Below are positions 28,623 through 37,798 of a DNA stretch of 50,802 bases, piece after piece. The notes below the pieces were generated by a model. The model was given only the letters and a program-made list of their open reading frames with translations, had not been told where the DNA came from and made no database searches. Positions within the stretch are counted from its first letter, which is position 1. The number at the start of each line of letters is the position of its first letter. A program made the position numbers and the translations under genes. Source of the stretch: CAZGQY01 sp964528035 (GTDB taxonomy: Bacteria; Pseudomonadota; Gammaproteobacteria; Methylococcales; UBA1147); NCBI GenBank assembly GCA_964528035.1, contig CAZGQY010000008.1:1-50802 (forward strand). The letters are read 5' to 3'.

Positions 28623-30128
28623 CTATTGCGGATCTCCATAGCGCAGTGGGGTGGTTTCTCCGTTGCCATTATTTACGCCATCATGAGGCAAGGGTAAAAA
28701 CGGAAAGTCTGTTAGGTAGGCTTTATCGTTGTATTGAACACCATCACTGATTGGAATTGCTCCACCACTGGCGATCTGTGTCAACAATACATCACTCACA
28801 TCCACATGCTCCATATCAGGTGTTGCGCCGCCATCAATACGTCGGCCATTAGGAAACTGCGAATCGATAGCGACATCCAGACGTAACACATCACCCACGA
28901 ATCCCGACTTTAACGGTACATTATGCGCCCCGGGATACGGGAAATTGTTGAGGCTGATAGTATCCAGGATATCCGTGCGAGGACCTTTTAGCAGATCAAT
29001 AGTTGCTTGATCGACACCTAATGCAGCATAAGTACCCAACAGTTCCAGATCTCTTACAATCACAGGATATAGAAAGTAAGCACCAAAATTTCGAAAATCA
29101 TGGAGAGGACTGGTACGTAAGTATTTGTTCTGATCCTGCGTGCCAATCAAGCCTGCATTAACCAAAGGCAAACCTTGGCGACCTACTTGAACCCATCTGC
29201 CAAACGAACGTGGCCCGTTTCTGGTAAGTTTTGTGAATCTACGTCGTTTGGATGTGTGATGCACTGCTAATAGCGTATCATCGCCCGCTTCGCCTTGATG
29301 TGGCACACCTTGAGGAAAAACATCCTCGATCGGAATTTCAAGTGCCATTGCCATAACGTTGGAACCTGCAAAAATATCTTCCGCCACGCCCTGCGGGCGC
29401 AAGTTCAGAACATCAAATATGCCCGCTTCATCGAGGTAAAATCCGTCATCCCGTTGGCCCACCCAAGATCGGCCACCATTTTTAAGGTCACTAATGAAAG
29501 TCGCAACAAACTCGTCGTCATACAATCCAACTGTACTGGAATCAACATCGGTTGGATCGAATATACCCAACCCATAAGCGATTCGATCTGTACGTGGCCC
29601 GATATTGGCCGGTGTTACAGGTAAGCGTCTGCCTATAACGGTCCTGGTTTTTGCCACTTTATCAAATTTCGTGACAGAGTATGTTTGAGCGCCACCTGAA
29701 AGCTGAATGAGCAGCTCCGCTCCACCACCAACCGGAGTATTGCCATCAATGGTTTTTAAAGGCACGCGTGTGGGCGGTGTTGATTTGAACTTAATTTGAT
29801 AGATGATTTCAGATCTCAAATTGGAAGTTCCTTTTGAAAGACGGAATTGATACAACACATCATCGCAAAAACGAGTCTGCTGGTTTCCTTGGCCTGGCTG
29901 GTGCAGTGGCACCATACTGGCAATGAGGTACAGTTTATCCCGCACTCCAGGATTAACCCATGCGTAAAGGTCGGTATTATCGATGCAGGGATCGTTCATT
30001 GTGTTAATCGCCTCGCGGTGACTGGATGCGTTTGCGTTCGTCGCTAACGCCATACTCCCCATAATTGCGCAAAACGCCAAGGCCAGATGTTTCTTTTTAT
30101 AAGACTTTATAAGTTTCGTTTCTAACAT
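28623..30128 (-). CDS. DUF4331 secreted protein
   Basis: This 501-residue protein has a signal peptide (basic KSYKKK, hydrophobic core, cleavage near NANA/SS at 34-35). The mature part starts SSHREA and continues DNTDLYAWVNP, the hallmark opening of DUF4331 proteins. Their function is not known; they are exported and resemble beta-propeller-like or calcium-binding proteins in some annotations. A good ribosome-binding site (AGGAG) precedes the ATG. It heads a cluster with a TPR lipoprotein and a HupE/UreJ protein and lies near an ECF sigma factor, which may control it. Confidence 0.88.
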   Translation of the reverse strand: MLETKLIKSYKKKHLALAFCAIMGSMALATNANASSHREAINTMNDPCIDNTDLYAWVNPGVRDKLYLIASMVPLHQPGQGNQQTRFCDDVLYQFRLSKGTSNLRSEIIYQIKFKSTPPTRVPLKTIDGNTPVGGGAELLIQLSGGAQTYSVTKFDKVAKTRTVIGRRLPVTPANIGPRTDRIAYGLGIFDPTDVDSSTVGLYDDEFVATFISDLKNGGRSWVGQRDDGFYLDEAGIFDVLNLRPQGVAEDIFAGSNVMAMALEIPIEDVFPQGVPHQGEAGDDTLLAVHHTSKRRRFTKLTRNGPRSFGRWVQVGRQGLPLVNAGLIGTQDQNKYLRTSPLHDFRNFGAYFLYPVIVRDLELLGTYAALGVDQATIDLLKGPRTDILDTISLNNFPYPGAHNVPLKSGFVGDVLRLDVAIDSQFPNGRRIDGGATPDMEHVDVSDVLLTQIASGGAIPISDGVQYNDKAYLTDFPFLPLPHDGVNNGNGETTPLRYGDPQ

Positions 30129-30664
30129 AATTTATCTCCTAAATCTGAGATTTGAGCACATTTTATATACCCTTGGAGCTGATCTCGATTAACATCGAAG
30201 TCAACGGTACGACACCGATCCACTATCTATAAAATCGAAGTTGCAGGAGCCTTTGACGAGACTCTTAAGGTATATACGCACACGCGAAAGATTTAGATTC
30301 GAAAAAAACAAGTTATTTGGAAAATTGCAGGAATAAAACCTGAATGAAGGAGTAACCAAGCGACAGAAATACTAAATCCATGCACTTATGAGCAAGGCTG
30401 CTCAACAATTATTTCCCATTGTTGAGCAGCCTTGCAATGATTTTGAAAAAGTTTCGGAAATAAGGTAATCAGAACCAACACTGCGTATTTTAGGAAAACT
30501 CCTTATAAACAGTAAGCGAGATAAATTAAACGAAATCCGGTAGATTAAAACTTTCTGTTGAAATCATGTGAATATATCAAATATATATCTTTGATATAAC
30601 AAATTAGACAGTATTGATCCCAAACAATATCAATACCAACCTCGCAGTCGCGAATAGATAGTAT
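30129..30664. other. Intergenic region upstream of the DUF4331 cluster
   Basis: About 535 bases contain no gene. The stretch is AT-rich and holds the DUF4331 promoter region and the long perfect hairpin at 30392-30435. I could not assign a promoter confidently, either of the housekeeping or the ECF type. Confidence 0.4.
30392..30435. repeat. Perfect 18-base-pair inverted repeat
   Basis: The 18 bases at 30392-30409 (GCAAGGCTGCTCAACAAT) are the exact reverse complement of 30418-30435, with an eight-base loop. Neither side has a run of T, so it is not a typical terminator. It stands between the cupin gene and the DUF4331 cluster and could be a processing or protein-binding site. Confidence 0.7.
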
Positions 30665-31138
30665 TTAGGCGATACCACTTTCCAAATAAACTAAAGCGCC
30701 CCCTTTCGAGGTCACTTTGCTATGTCGACTGCCACGACGGGCAAAATGGAAATCACCCGCACTTAGGTGCAGGTTTTCAAAAGATACATCGCCCTCCAAA
30801 ACCAGGCAATATTCATCTTGCTCATGAATATGAGCCGGCAACTCGGCACCCGCCTGCACACGAAGGAGATAGGCCTCTATTCGCCTTTGGCTATCGGTGA
30901 ATAATAATTTTTTGTCTATCTTGGGAGCAATCGTAATCCATTCGCCCTGATCTGCGCGAACGGTAACATGAGACGGAAACTCATTATCATCCAATTCTTC
31001 AACTCTAGCCATGATCCCGGAAAAAAGTTTATTTTTTCGATTGGGTGACAGGTTCTCTGGTCGCAAAGATTCACCTATTAACCCAACAACTTCCTGATCC
31101 AGAACTGGCTCTCTTGAATTATCGTCAGGATTTGTCAT
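30665..31138 (-). CDS. ChrR-type cupin, possible anti-sigma factor
   Basis: This 157-residue protein has a C-terminal cupin domain (about 65-155) with metal-ligand-type residues in AELPAHIHEQDEYCLVLEGD, as in the cupin half of ChrR. The N-terminal zinc finger typical of ChrR anti-sigma domains (HxxxCxxC) is not visible. Its start (31138) has AGGAGA upstream and overlaps the end of the ECF sigma gene by 14 bases. The pairing suggests it senses a signal for that sigma factor. Without the zinc site, its mode of sigma binding is unclear. Confidence 0.75.
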   Translation of the reverse strand: MTNPDDNSREPVLDQEVVGLIGESLRPENLSPNRKNKLFSGIMARVEELDDNEFPSHVTVRADQGEWITIAPKIDKKLLFTDSQRRIEAYLLRVQAGAELPAHIHEQDEYCLVLEGDVSFENLHLSAGDFHFARRGSRHSKVTSKGGALVYLESGIA

Positions 31139-31754
31139 TAAATTCTCCTGAACAATTTGCATGTTCGCTAAGCTGCTTTTTCATTACTGCCACTGCACGG
31201 CGAATTTTAGTTTTTACTGTTCCAATTGGAGCATCGGTCAATCGCGCCAACTCGGAATGGGTGAACCCTTTAAAATAAGCCAGGGTCACCAGTTGCCGGG
31301 TGCTCTCATCCAACGATGACAATGCACTGTGGACAAGACTTTTATTTTGGATCTCGATCAATAAATCGGTCATCGTCGGACAGCTATCCGCAGGCAGAGT
31401 AATAGAATCGATAGGCTCTTCTCTCATCGACTGTCGTTGATATTTCCTGAGCGCATCCAGTGCCCGACTGCGACACAGAATCGATACCCAGGCCATAACT
31501 GAACCCCGACTTGGGCTGTATCTCTCGGCTTGTTGCCAAACCTGTAAATAAAGATCACTGATCACTTCATCCGCCATATTGTCCGATTGGGTTATCCGTT
31601 TCGCAAGCCTGTAAAATCGCTCTATTGTTAAATCATAAAACTGTTCAAATGCACATTTATCTTTGCGCGAGATCGCAGCAAGCAGGTCGCAAAGAAGCCG
31701 ATTCTCCGAATCTTTGGAGTCTCCTGTTTCAGAAGGGTTCAGTGGCTCACTCAT
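31125..31754 (-). CDS. ECF-type RNA polymerase sigma factor
   Basis: This 209-residue sigma factor has region 2 (about 25-105, with DEVISDLYLQVWQQ) and region 4 (about 145-200, with the helix-turn-helix HSELARLTDAPIGTVKTKIRR). The spacer between them is short and region 3 is absent, as in ECF sigmas. It is cotranscribed with the overlapping cupin gene. An in-frame TTG at 31775 would add seven residues; the ATG at 31754 is preferred, though no strong ribosome-binding site is seen. A palindrome lies about 106 bases upstream. The DUF4331 cluster downstream is a plausible target. Confidence 0.9.
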   Translation of the reverse strand: MSEPLNPSETGDSKDSENRLLCDLLAAISRKDKCAFEQFYDLTIERFYRLAKRITQSDNMADEVISDLYLQVWQQAERYSPSRGSVMAWVSILCRSRALDALRKYQRQSMREEPIDSITLPADSCPTMTDLLIEIQNKSLVHSALSSLDESTRQLVTLAYFKGFTHSELARLTDAPIGTVKTKIRRAVAVMKKQLSEHANCSGEFNDKS

Positions 31755-31859
31755 AGAACCAAGTATAACGAACAATGTTATGATTCAAAACTTGATAAAT
31801 CTCGTTCACGGCACATCCCTGAAAACCCAAAAGCGAGTGAAATATGAATATAATACGTT

Positions 31860-31876
31860 ACCGATTGCCAATCGGT
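31860..31876. promoter_or_regulatory. Palindrome upstream of the ECF sigma gene
   Basis: ACCGATTG-C-CAATCGGT is a perfect 17-base palindrome lying about 106 bases before the sigma start and 120 bases past the HDOD-REC-GGDEF stop. It could be an operator. No regulator is assigned. Confidence 0.4.
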
Positions 31877-31995
31877 TTGCATAGAATGCAAATATTAAAG
31901 ATGGGCGGCTGGTTAATAGGTAATTAAAGTGAATTAAATTTAATTTATCTTGTTATCAGCAGAAGTGTTACTACGACACTGTCTGGCCCTAGTAC

Positions 31996-33879
31996 TTACT
32001 CACCGATTACAGACAAGCGATTCTTACCTGCCCGTTTGGCAGCATACATCGCGTTATCCGCTTCTTTTATCAGCATTGAATAACTTTTCATTTCGACAGT
32101 CTCCATAGCCAAACCAAGGCTTATCGTCACATCGGTAGAAATATCTTCATAAATAACTGGCTCTATTGATACTGCATTACAAAGACGATTTGCAAATTGT
32201 TTTGAAGCAGCAAAATCACCGTGCGAACAAATAACCAAAAATTCTTCACCCCCCAAACGGCAAACGACATCGTTAGTACGTAGATTGTCTCTTAATCGTA
32301 TGGCAACATTTTGCAATACAATGTCGCCGAATTCGTGTCCGTAACGATCGTTAATGTTTTTAAAATTATCAATATCCACCATGATGCAACTGATATGTCC
32401 GCCCGGTTTATTCCTTTCTCTCCATACCTGTTTCATTAGATTCATTGCAAAACGGCGATTAGGTAATTCAGTTAAAGGATCATTTAGTGCCATATGCTGT
32501 AATTTCTTATTGGTGACAGTCAGTTCTTCCGCGATACCACGAATCGTTTCTCTGTCATTCTCAATTTCTAATTGCTGCAGCATTAAACGTCGGCCACTTT
32601 TTACTCGAGCCTGCAATACCTTTGCTGAAAATGGTTTCACCAGATAATCATCAGCACCCGCATCAAATGCTTCTACAATTTCGTCATCTGTCTCACAAGA
32701 AGTCAGCATAAGAATATAACAATTCTTGATTGCGTCAATAGATCTGATCGCTTTACAGAGCTCAGGGCCATTCATTTTCGGCATACGCCAGTCACTAATC
32801 AATAGATGCGGTTTATAACAAATGGCAAGCTCAAATGCCTGCTCACCATTTTCCGCTACAAACACTTGGTCGTGATACGAACTGACAAGCTTTTCGACTC
32901 TTTTTAGCGTTAAAAGATCATCATCCGCAACCAGCACCCTCAGCCCAGTCTCGATTTTCTGTAATGGTTCCGAATCATGAAGATAAATCTCTCTATTGTT
33001 CCGATTGAAATGCTTATAGGTCATAGCACCCCCCTCAGGTACTTGAAACAGCTTCATCCATTCGGCACACTGCCCCTTTATACTGACAAAAACATCATCG
33101 TAATTATCCAGATCAACTCCCATACGACCGGCAAATCCGCTTAATTGCACCGCAGCAATTTCAGCATCGATTCGATCCATACAATTCTGCGCAGTTATTT
33201 TGGCCATTGCCAACAAATCGGGATAGGGCGTTGCTGACTGGATCTGATCGTTCGCAGCACTGTCCGGAATGTTGGTTTGGTAACCTGCAAAACCCCATTC
33301 CCTGAGCAACAGATTGGTTAATTCCTGATTGTCAATATCAAAATGTTCTTTTTCCTTTTCCAATAACTGCTCACGATCATTGGCTGACCCTATGATCTCA
33401 CTATATTTTTCCGGATATATTGTTGCAAATGCCAATTGGCCAACTTCCGATAGCAAGCCGTGCACAAATAGTTCATCACTACAAACCTGATTATTACTTG
33501 CGGAAAAATGGCGGGCTGCTACAGCTGTTGACAAAGACAAAGCCCAAAAATACTCATAATCGAAATTTTTGCATTCTGCTTTAATATTCTTCCCTATCAG
33601 GCTCATACCCAGAATTACCCTGTATACCGTACGCAATCCCAAAAATATGGTTGCCTCGCGTATGGATTCTACCCGCCAAAGATGATCAGGTAGCGAGTTG
33701 TTGACATATTGGATTAATCGGGCCGATAACCCCGGATCCATTTCAAGCAGAGAAATATAGTCATCAATCGAACTGTTGCCCACCCGGTACAGTCCTAACA
33801 TTTCAATCGCTATGTGCGATGAAGAAGGTAACTCCACACTGGAATGAATGCGTGCCAATATTTCTTCTGCAGGAATCAT
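31996..33879 (-). CDS. HDOD-REC-GGDEF protein (diguanylate cyclase)
   Basis: This 627-residue protein has an HDOD domain (about 10-210), a receiver domain (313-430) and a GGDEF domain (465-627). The receiver has the acidic pair Asp320-Asp321, phospho-acceptor Asp363 and Lys415. The cyclase motif is GGEEF (543-547) with an I-site RTND (534-537) five residues before it. It should make c-di-GMP on phosphorylation. It is the last gene of a three-gene operon, starting five bases after the hybrid kinase, which is the obvious phosphate donor. HDOD may bind a partner or an unknown ligand. Confidence 0.92.
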   Translation of the reverse strand: MIPAEEILARIHSSVELPSSSHIAIEMLGLYRVGNSSIDDYISLLEMDPGLSARLIQYVNNSLPDHLWRVESIREATIFLGLRTVYRVILGMSLIGKNIKAECKNFDYEYFWALSLSTAVAARHFSASNNQVCSDELFVHGLLSEVGQLAFATIYPEKYSEIIGSANDREQLLEKEKEHFDIDNQELTNLLLREWGFAGYQTNIPDSAANDQIQSATPYPDLLAMAKITAQNCMDRIDAEIAAVQLSGFAGRMGVDLDNYDDVFVSIKGQCAEWMKLFQVPEGGAMTYKHFNRNNREIYLHDSEPLQKIETGLRVLVADDDLLTLKRVEKLVSSYHDQVFVAENGEQAFELAICYKPHLLISDWRMPKMNGPELCKAIRSIDAIKNCYILMLTSCETDDEIVEAFDAGADDYLVKPFSAKVLQARVKSGRRLMLQQLEIENDRETIRGIAEELTVTNKKLQHMALNDPLTELPNRRFAMNLMKQVWRERNKPGGHISCIMVDIDNFKNINDRYGHEFGDIVLQNVAIRLRDNLRTNDVVCRLGGEEFLVICSHGDFAASKQFANRLCNAVSIEPVIYEDISTDVTISLGLAMETVEMKSYSMLIKEADNAMYAAKRAGKNRLSVIGE

Positions 33880-33884
33880 ATTAT

Positions 33885-36644
33885 CTATATTTCTAATGCA
33901 TCGAGTAAATGATTGGTCTTCATTTCCAATTTTGAATACAATTCATGTACTCCATAAAGATCATTCGTTTTTGCTTTATTTTCCAACTCAAGTGCAATCT
34001 CTTTTATCTCCAGCGCAAAGAAATGTCCGACGCTTCCTTTATAGGCGTGTGCCGCTTCGAGAAGTGCATCTGCATCATTTTCATTGATCGCCTTAAGAAT
34101 AGATCGCATTTGTTCCGGACAACGATTTTTGAAAATTTCGATCAGCTCCTCCAGGATCTGTTCGTCATTACCCAGTTGTTTTAAAACCATGAGCCGATCC
34201 CAGATGGGAGCTTTATCTTCCTTACCGAAGACAAACAACTCGTCAGATTTATTGGCAAGTTCATCTTCCTGACTGCAGACTAACAATTCGGCAGTCTTAT
34301 CATGTGTTTTCACATTGAGCCATTTAATCAATACTTCTCCCAGTACCTTTTTGCTTATCGGTTTGCTCATGTATTCATCCATCCCTGCCTCAAGACATTC
34401 ATCGCGAGCACCCTGCATTACATTCGCTGTCATAGCGATAATTGGCGTTCTCTCCTTATTGTGCTGCGACTCAAACTGCCTGATCGCCTTCGATGCGTCA
34501 TATCCATTCATGATCGGCATGTGACAATCCATCAATATTAAATCGTAATTATTTTGTTTGATTAGCGTCACTGCATGTTCTCCATTTACCGCAACAGTTG
34601 ACTCTACCCCAAAGGTATCCAGCATCGCACAGGCAACCATTCCATTTACCTGCTCATCGTCAACGACAAGCACATGCCCTAACATCTGTTGAATAATGGT
34701 TTCTTTGTTTATCTTACTAATTGCACGTTCTTTTCTGGAATATTGGCCGAGAATCTCGTACAACTGAGCTTGTCGAAAGGGTTTCAAAAGATGTGCCTTA
34801 ATCCCCACCTGTCGAGCAATATCCAGAGAAATATCACCCGAACTGAGCATCACCATATACGGTGTGGTTATTGCCGGATCCTCATGTATCTGGCGGGCAA
34901 GCTGAAGACCATCTTTTCTGGGCATATGGTAATCCAGCAACACCAGGTCAAATAGACACTGACTGGATTCAGCGTCAACAATTTCACCCAGTGCCTCAAT
35001 AGCAGACGAGCACGATATTACTTCGACCTCCAGGGGTTTTAAATATTGCTGCAAAATCACGCAATTTGTCTGATTATCATCAACAACAAGAATTTTTGCA
35101 CCACGAAAATTATATTTGTCAGGATAACTAACAGGCGGCGCGGATCCACATTCCAATTCTAAATTGAACCAAAATTCGGTACCCACACCCTTCTCAGTGG
35201 TTACACCGATGGTTCCATCCATCAACTCAATCAACTGCTTGGTTACTGTCAATCCCAAACCACTTCCACCGTGTCTTCGCGTCGTCGATCCATCGGCTTG
35301 AGTAAACGATAGAAATATTGAATCGATCTTATTTTCGTCAATTCCAGGCCCGGTGTCTTTGATTGAAAATCTGAGCGCCACGTGTTCGTCATCACAAGAT
35401 TCTTCCACAACCGACAAAACCACCTCTCCTGTTTCAGTGAATTTAAGCCCGTTACTGAGTAAATTGGACAGGATCTGACGCAACCGTGTTGGATCACCTT
35501 TCACCGACCCATGCAGTTCGTTCGGTACAAAACAAGCCAGATCAAGATTTTTGTCCGTTGCGGTTCTCGCAAACAATGTAGCGACATCCTCCATTAAGTA
35601 CCTGAGATCAAATTCAATTTTCTCAAACTGGATTTTTCCTGCTTCGATTTTCGAATAATCCAGGATATCGTTAATGATGGTCATCAATGCATTGGCAGAA
35701 TTCGATGCTGCAACCAGGAATTCTTTCTGTACGCTATCCAGTTTCCCGGCCTCTAATAGAGAAAGCATACCGATTACTCCATTCATAGGGGTACGTATTT
35801 CGTGGGACATATTAGCCAAAAACTGACCTTTTGCCTTTGCCGAAGCGACTGCTTCATCACGTTTCAGTTTCAGTTCCCAGGTTCTTTCTTCCACAAGACT
35901 TTCCAGCTGATTACGATGATCGTTTAATTCCTTGTCACGCTCCTGAATAACATTAAGCATGGTATTGAAATCATCAACCAAATATCCGATTTCATCGTTG
36001 CTCCGCTTTGGAACTCTTAGCGTATAATCACCACTTTGTGAAATATCCCGTGCAACGTTTGCCAACCACGATACTGGCTGCAAAATAATTTTTTGTAGTT
36101 TACGCGACACTCCATAAACAATACCCATTACCAGAATGAGTGTCAGAACCAGGACGATCGCGCAATACTCTACGTAATTAATCAGCTTATCTATCGTTGC
36201 TCGTACGTATAAGGTGCCTATCACGCGTTTACCAATCAGAATAGGACGGTACACATCCAGCCACGCAGTGCCATATTCAAAAACAAATTCATGTCCCTGT
36301 TTCGAGTGACCACGATGAACAAATTCACTCATATCAACAGATATTCCGTAGTGGGCGAACAAATTATCTTTTGCATCCAGAATAACTCCGGCCACTATAT
36401 CTGTATCAGCACTTAAACCCCGTAATAGCTCATTTGCTGTACGGGAGTCTCGAAACGAGAGTGCCGCGGTACTGTTTTTCGCCAGTGCGCTGGATAAAAC
36501 ACTCAGATTATCCACCATCTGTTGTTTCAGTATAGAAACTTCCAGAAACGCAAAAATTATCGTCGCAAACAAAGTTGCTGAACCCGATATTGAAACAAGA
36601 AGAAAAATAATTTTCTTCCGTATTGGCCAATCCTTTAATTTCAT
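33885..36644 (-). CDS. CHASE8-like hybrid sensor histidine kinase
   Basis: This 919-residue BarA-type kinase has two membrane helices (about 10-35 and 160-180) around a periplasmic domain resembling CHASE8 (SALAKNSTAALSFRD). Next come HAMP (about 180-235), HisKA with His281 in NMSHEIRTPMNG, HATPase (380-500, with DTGPGID and GGSGLGL), two receivers (Asp571 and Asp706) and an Hpt domain with His866. The start overlaps the YfiR-TonB gene stop by four bases. CHASE8 is the sensor of the diguanylate cyclase YfiN, which YfiR represses, so the neighbour probably controls this kinase. Confidence 0.92.
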   Translation of the reverse strand: MKLKDWPIRKKIIFLLVSISGSATLFATIIFAFLEVSILKQQMVDNLSVLSSALAKNSTAALSFRDSRTANELLRGLSADTDIVAGVILDAKDNLFAHYGISVDMSEFVHRGHSKQGHEFVFEYGTAWLDVYRPILIGKRVIGTLYVRATIDKLINYVEYCAIVLVLTLILVMGIVYGVSRKLQKIILQPVSWLANVARDISQSGDYTLRVPKRSNDEIGYLVDDFNTMLNVIQERDKELNDHRNQLESLVEERTWELKLKRDEAVASAKAKGQFLANMSHEIRTPMNGVIGMLSLLEAGKLDSVQKEFLVAASNSANALMTIINDILDYSKIEAGKIQFEKIEFDLRYLMEDVATLFARTATDKNLDLACFVPNELHGSVKGDPTRLRQILSNLLSNGLKFTETGEVVLSVVEESCDDEHVALRFSIKDTGPGIDENKIDSIFLSFTQADGSTTRRHGGSGLGLTVTKQLIELMDGTIGVTTEKGVGTEFWFNLELECGSAPPVSYPDKYNFRGAKILVVDDNQTNCVILQQYLKPLEVEVISCSSAIEALGEIVDAESSQCLFDLVLLDYHMPRKDGLQLARQIHEDPAITTPYMVMLSSGDISLDIARQVGIKAHLLKPFRQAQLYEILGQYSRKERAISKINKETIIQQMLGHVLVVDDEQVNGMVACAMLDTFGVESTVAVNGEHAVTLIKQNNYDLILMDCHMPIMNGYDASKAIRQFESQHNKERTPIIAMTANVMQGARDECLEAGMDEYMSKPISKKVLGEVLIKWLNVKTHDKTAELLVCSQEDELANKSDELFVFGKEDKAPIWDRLMVLKQLGNDEQILEELIEIFKNRCPEQMRSILKAINENDADALLEAAHAYKGSVGHFFALEIKEIALELENKAKTNDLYGVHELYSKLEMKTNHLLDALEI

Positions 36645-37558
36645 CTGAACCGGTTATTAATCTGAAAATTAATACGCTGAGTGATATTTCGAAGTACTAA
36701 TGAACTTCCCTCCCCTACAGGATCGAATTTCCATTGTTTAACTGCGCTGTAAGCGGCCTTATTAAAGATTTCATCCGGTTTACTATCCAAAAAAATGACC
36801 TCATGTACCCGACCATTGGGGCCAACAACCATTTTCACATCGACATAACCCTCAATTCCGTGCTTCAAAGCATATTTTGGATATTTTGGGGGAACTCGTT
36901 CGACAGGTTTCGGTGTTTCATATTCTAATCCCGAACGGTATTTGGCTAATGCTAACCCAGAGTCTGGTACAGACTGTTCCCGACGATTCGAATGCATAGC
37001 CATCGACTCTTGATTAACGATTCGGGACATCTGAAGTAAATTCGCGTGCATATATAATCCCGCTCGCTTTGTTGTATCGATATTCACAGTAAAACTAACC
37101 TTGTTGCCAATATTGGCTATTTCTATGGCCCCTCCATGTACCGCAAAATCATGCATATCACTAACCGTCAAAGTATACGATTCTGCATTGGCAAATCCCT
37201 TGGAATAAGACGATAGTTCATGTCCGGTAATAAATAAAATATGGCACTCCTGCAACTCCTCCACCGGGGTGACAATTTTGATACGAACAGGACGATCCCC
37301 TACTCGTTCAGGCCAACCTTGCGACCTAATTTTAAAAGTTTTATTGCTCTCAATTGAGAAACAAAAATTAAATTCAGCAGTGGTGGACTCAAACGCCTGC
37401 TCGGGCCAATCGACAAAATCCGTTAACTTAAAAATAGTCTCCAGCAATTGTTCATTATCTGACTCAGCGAAACATATCGACCCGCTCCCAATAATGAAAT
37501 ACAAAAGACAGATTGACTTCCATAAGGAAACCGGTGATCGTTCTATATCCCGAAACAT
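36641..37558 (-). CDS. YfiR-TonB_C fusion, periplasmic
   Basis: This 305-residue protein has a signal peptide (hydrophobic core ICLLYFIIGSGSI, cleavage near CFA/ES). A YfiR-type domain (about 34-180) follows, ending GGAIEIANIGNKVSF...AGLYMHANLLQMS. After a linker comes a TonB C-terminal domain (about 222-302) with PPKYPKYALKHGIEGYVDV and AVKQWKFDP. The ATG at 37558 is the first; a TTG at 37564 would add two residues. The YfiR part probably represses the CHASE8 kinase encoded next. The TonB_C part may contact an outer-membrane protein or peptidoglycan. This fusion is unusual. Confidence 0.88.
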   Translation of the reverse strand: MFRDIERSPVSLWKSICLLYFIIGSGSICFAESDNEQLLETIFKLTDFVDWPEQAFESTTAEFNFCFSIESNKTFKIRSQGWPERVGDRPVRIKIVTPVEELQECHILFITGHELSSYSKGFANAESYTLTVSDMHDFAVHGGAIEIANIGNKVSFTVNIDTTKRAGLYMHANLLQMSRIVNQESMAMHSNRREQSVPDSGLALAKYRSGLEYETPKPVERVPPKYPKYALKHGIEGYVDVKMVVGPNGRVHEVIFLDSKPDEIFNKAAYSAVKQWKFDPVGEGSSLVLRNITQRINFQINNRFR

Positions 37559-37733
37559 ACTCAAAACAAATAATAGTGTCCCATCAAAAAACCTTTGTGA
37601 CGCCTGAGTGTCATGTGCAGCAAATATCCCTATTTCTATTGATCTTGCCCTGCAGAAATACTTTTATATTTTGTAGCTTAAAGTATAGACAACTACTTGA
37701 GATTCACAGTTGGATAGGCGTAACATTGCTCCC

Positions 37734-37758
37734 TGATCAATTTACACAAAATTGATCA
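37734..37758. promoter_or_regulatory. Inverted repeat in the promoter region of the PAP2-TIR operon
   Basis: TGATCAATTT (37734-37743) and AAATTGATCA (37749-37758) are perfect complements with a five-base spacer. The repeat ends 40 bases before the start of the PhnD-like gene, a typical operator position. A role in repressing the operon is inference. Confidence 0.45.
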
Positions 37759-37798
37759 ATAAATAAGGCAGCAGTCCAACCCTCGAATATTTGAATAC

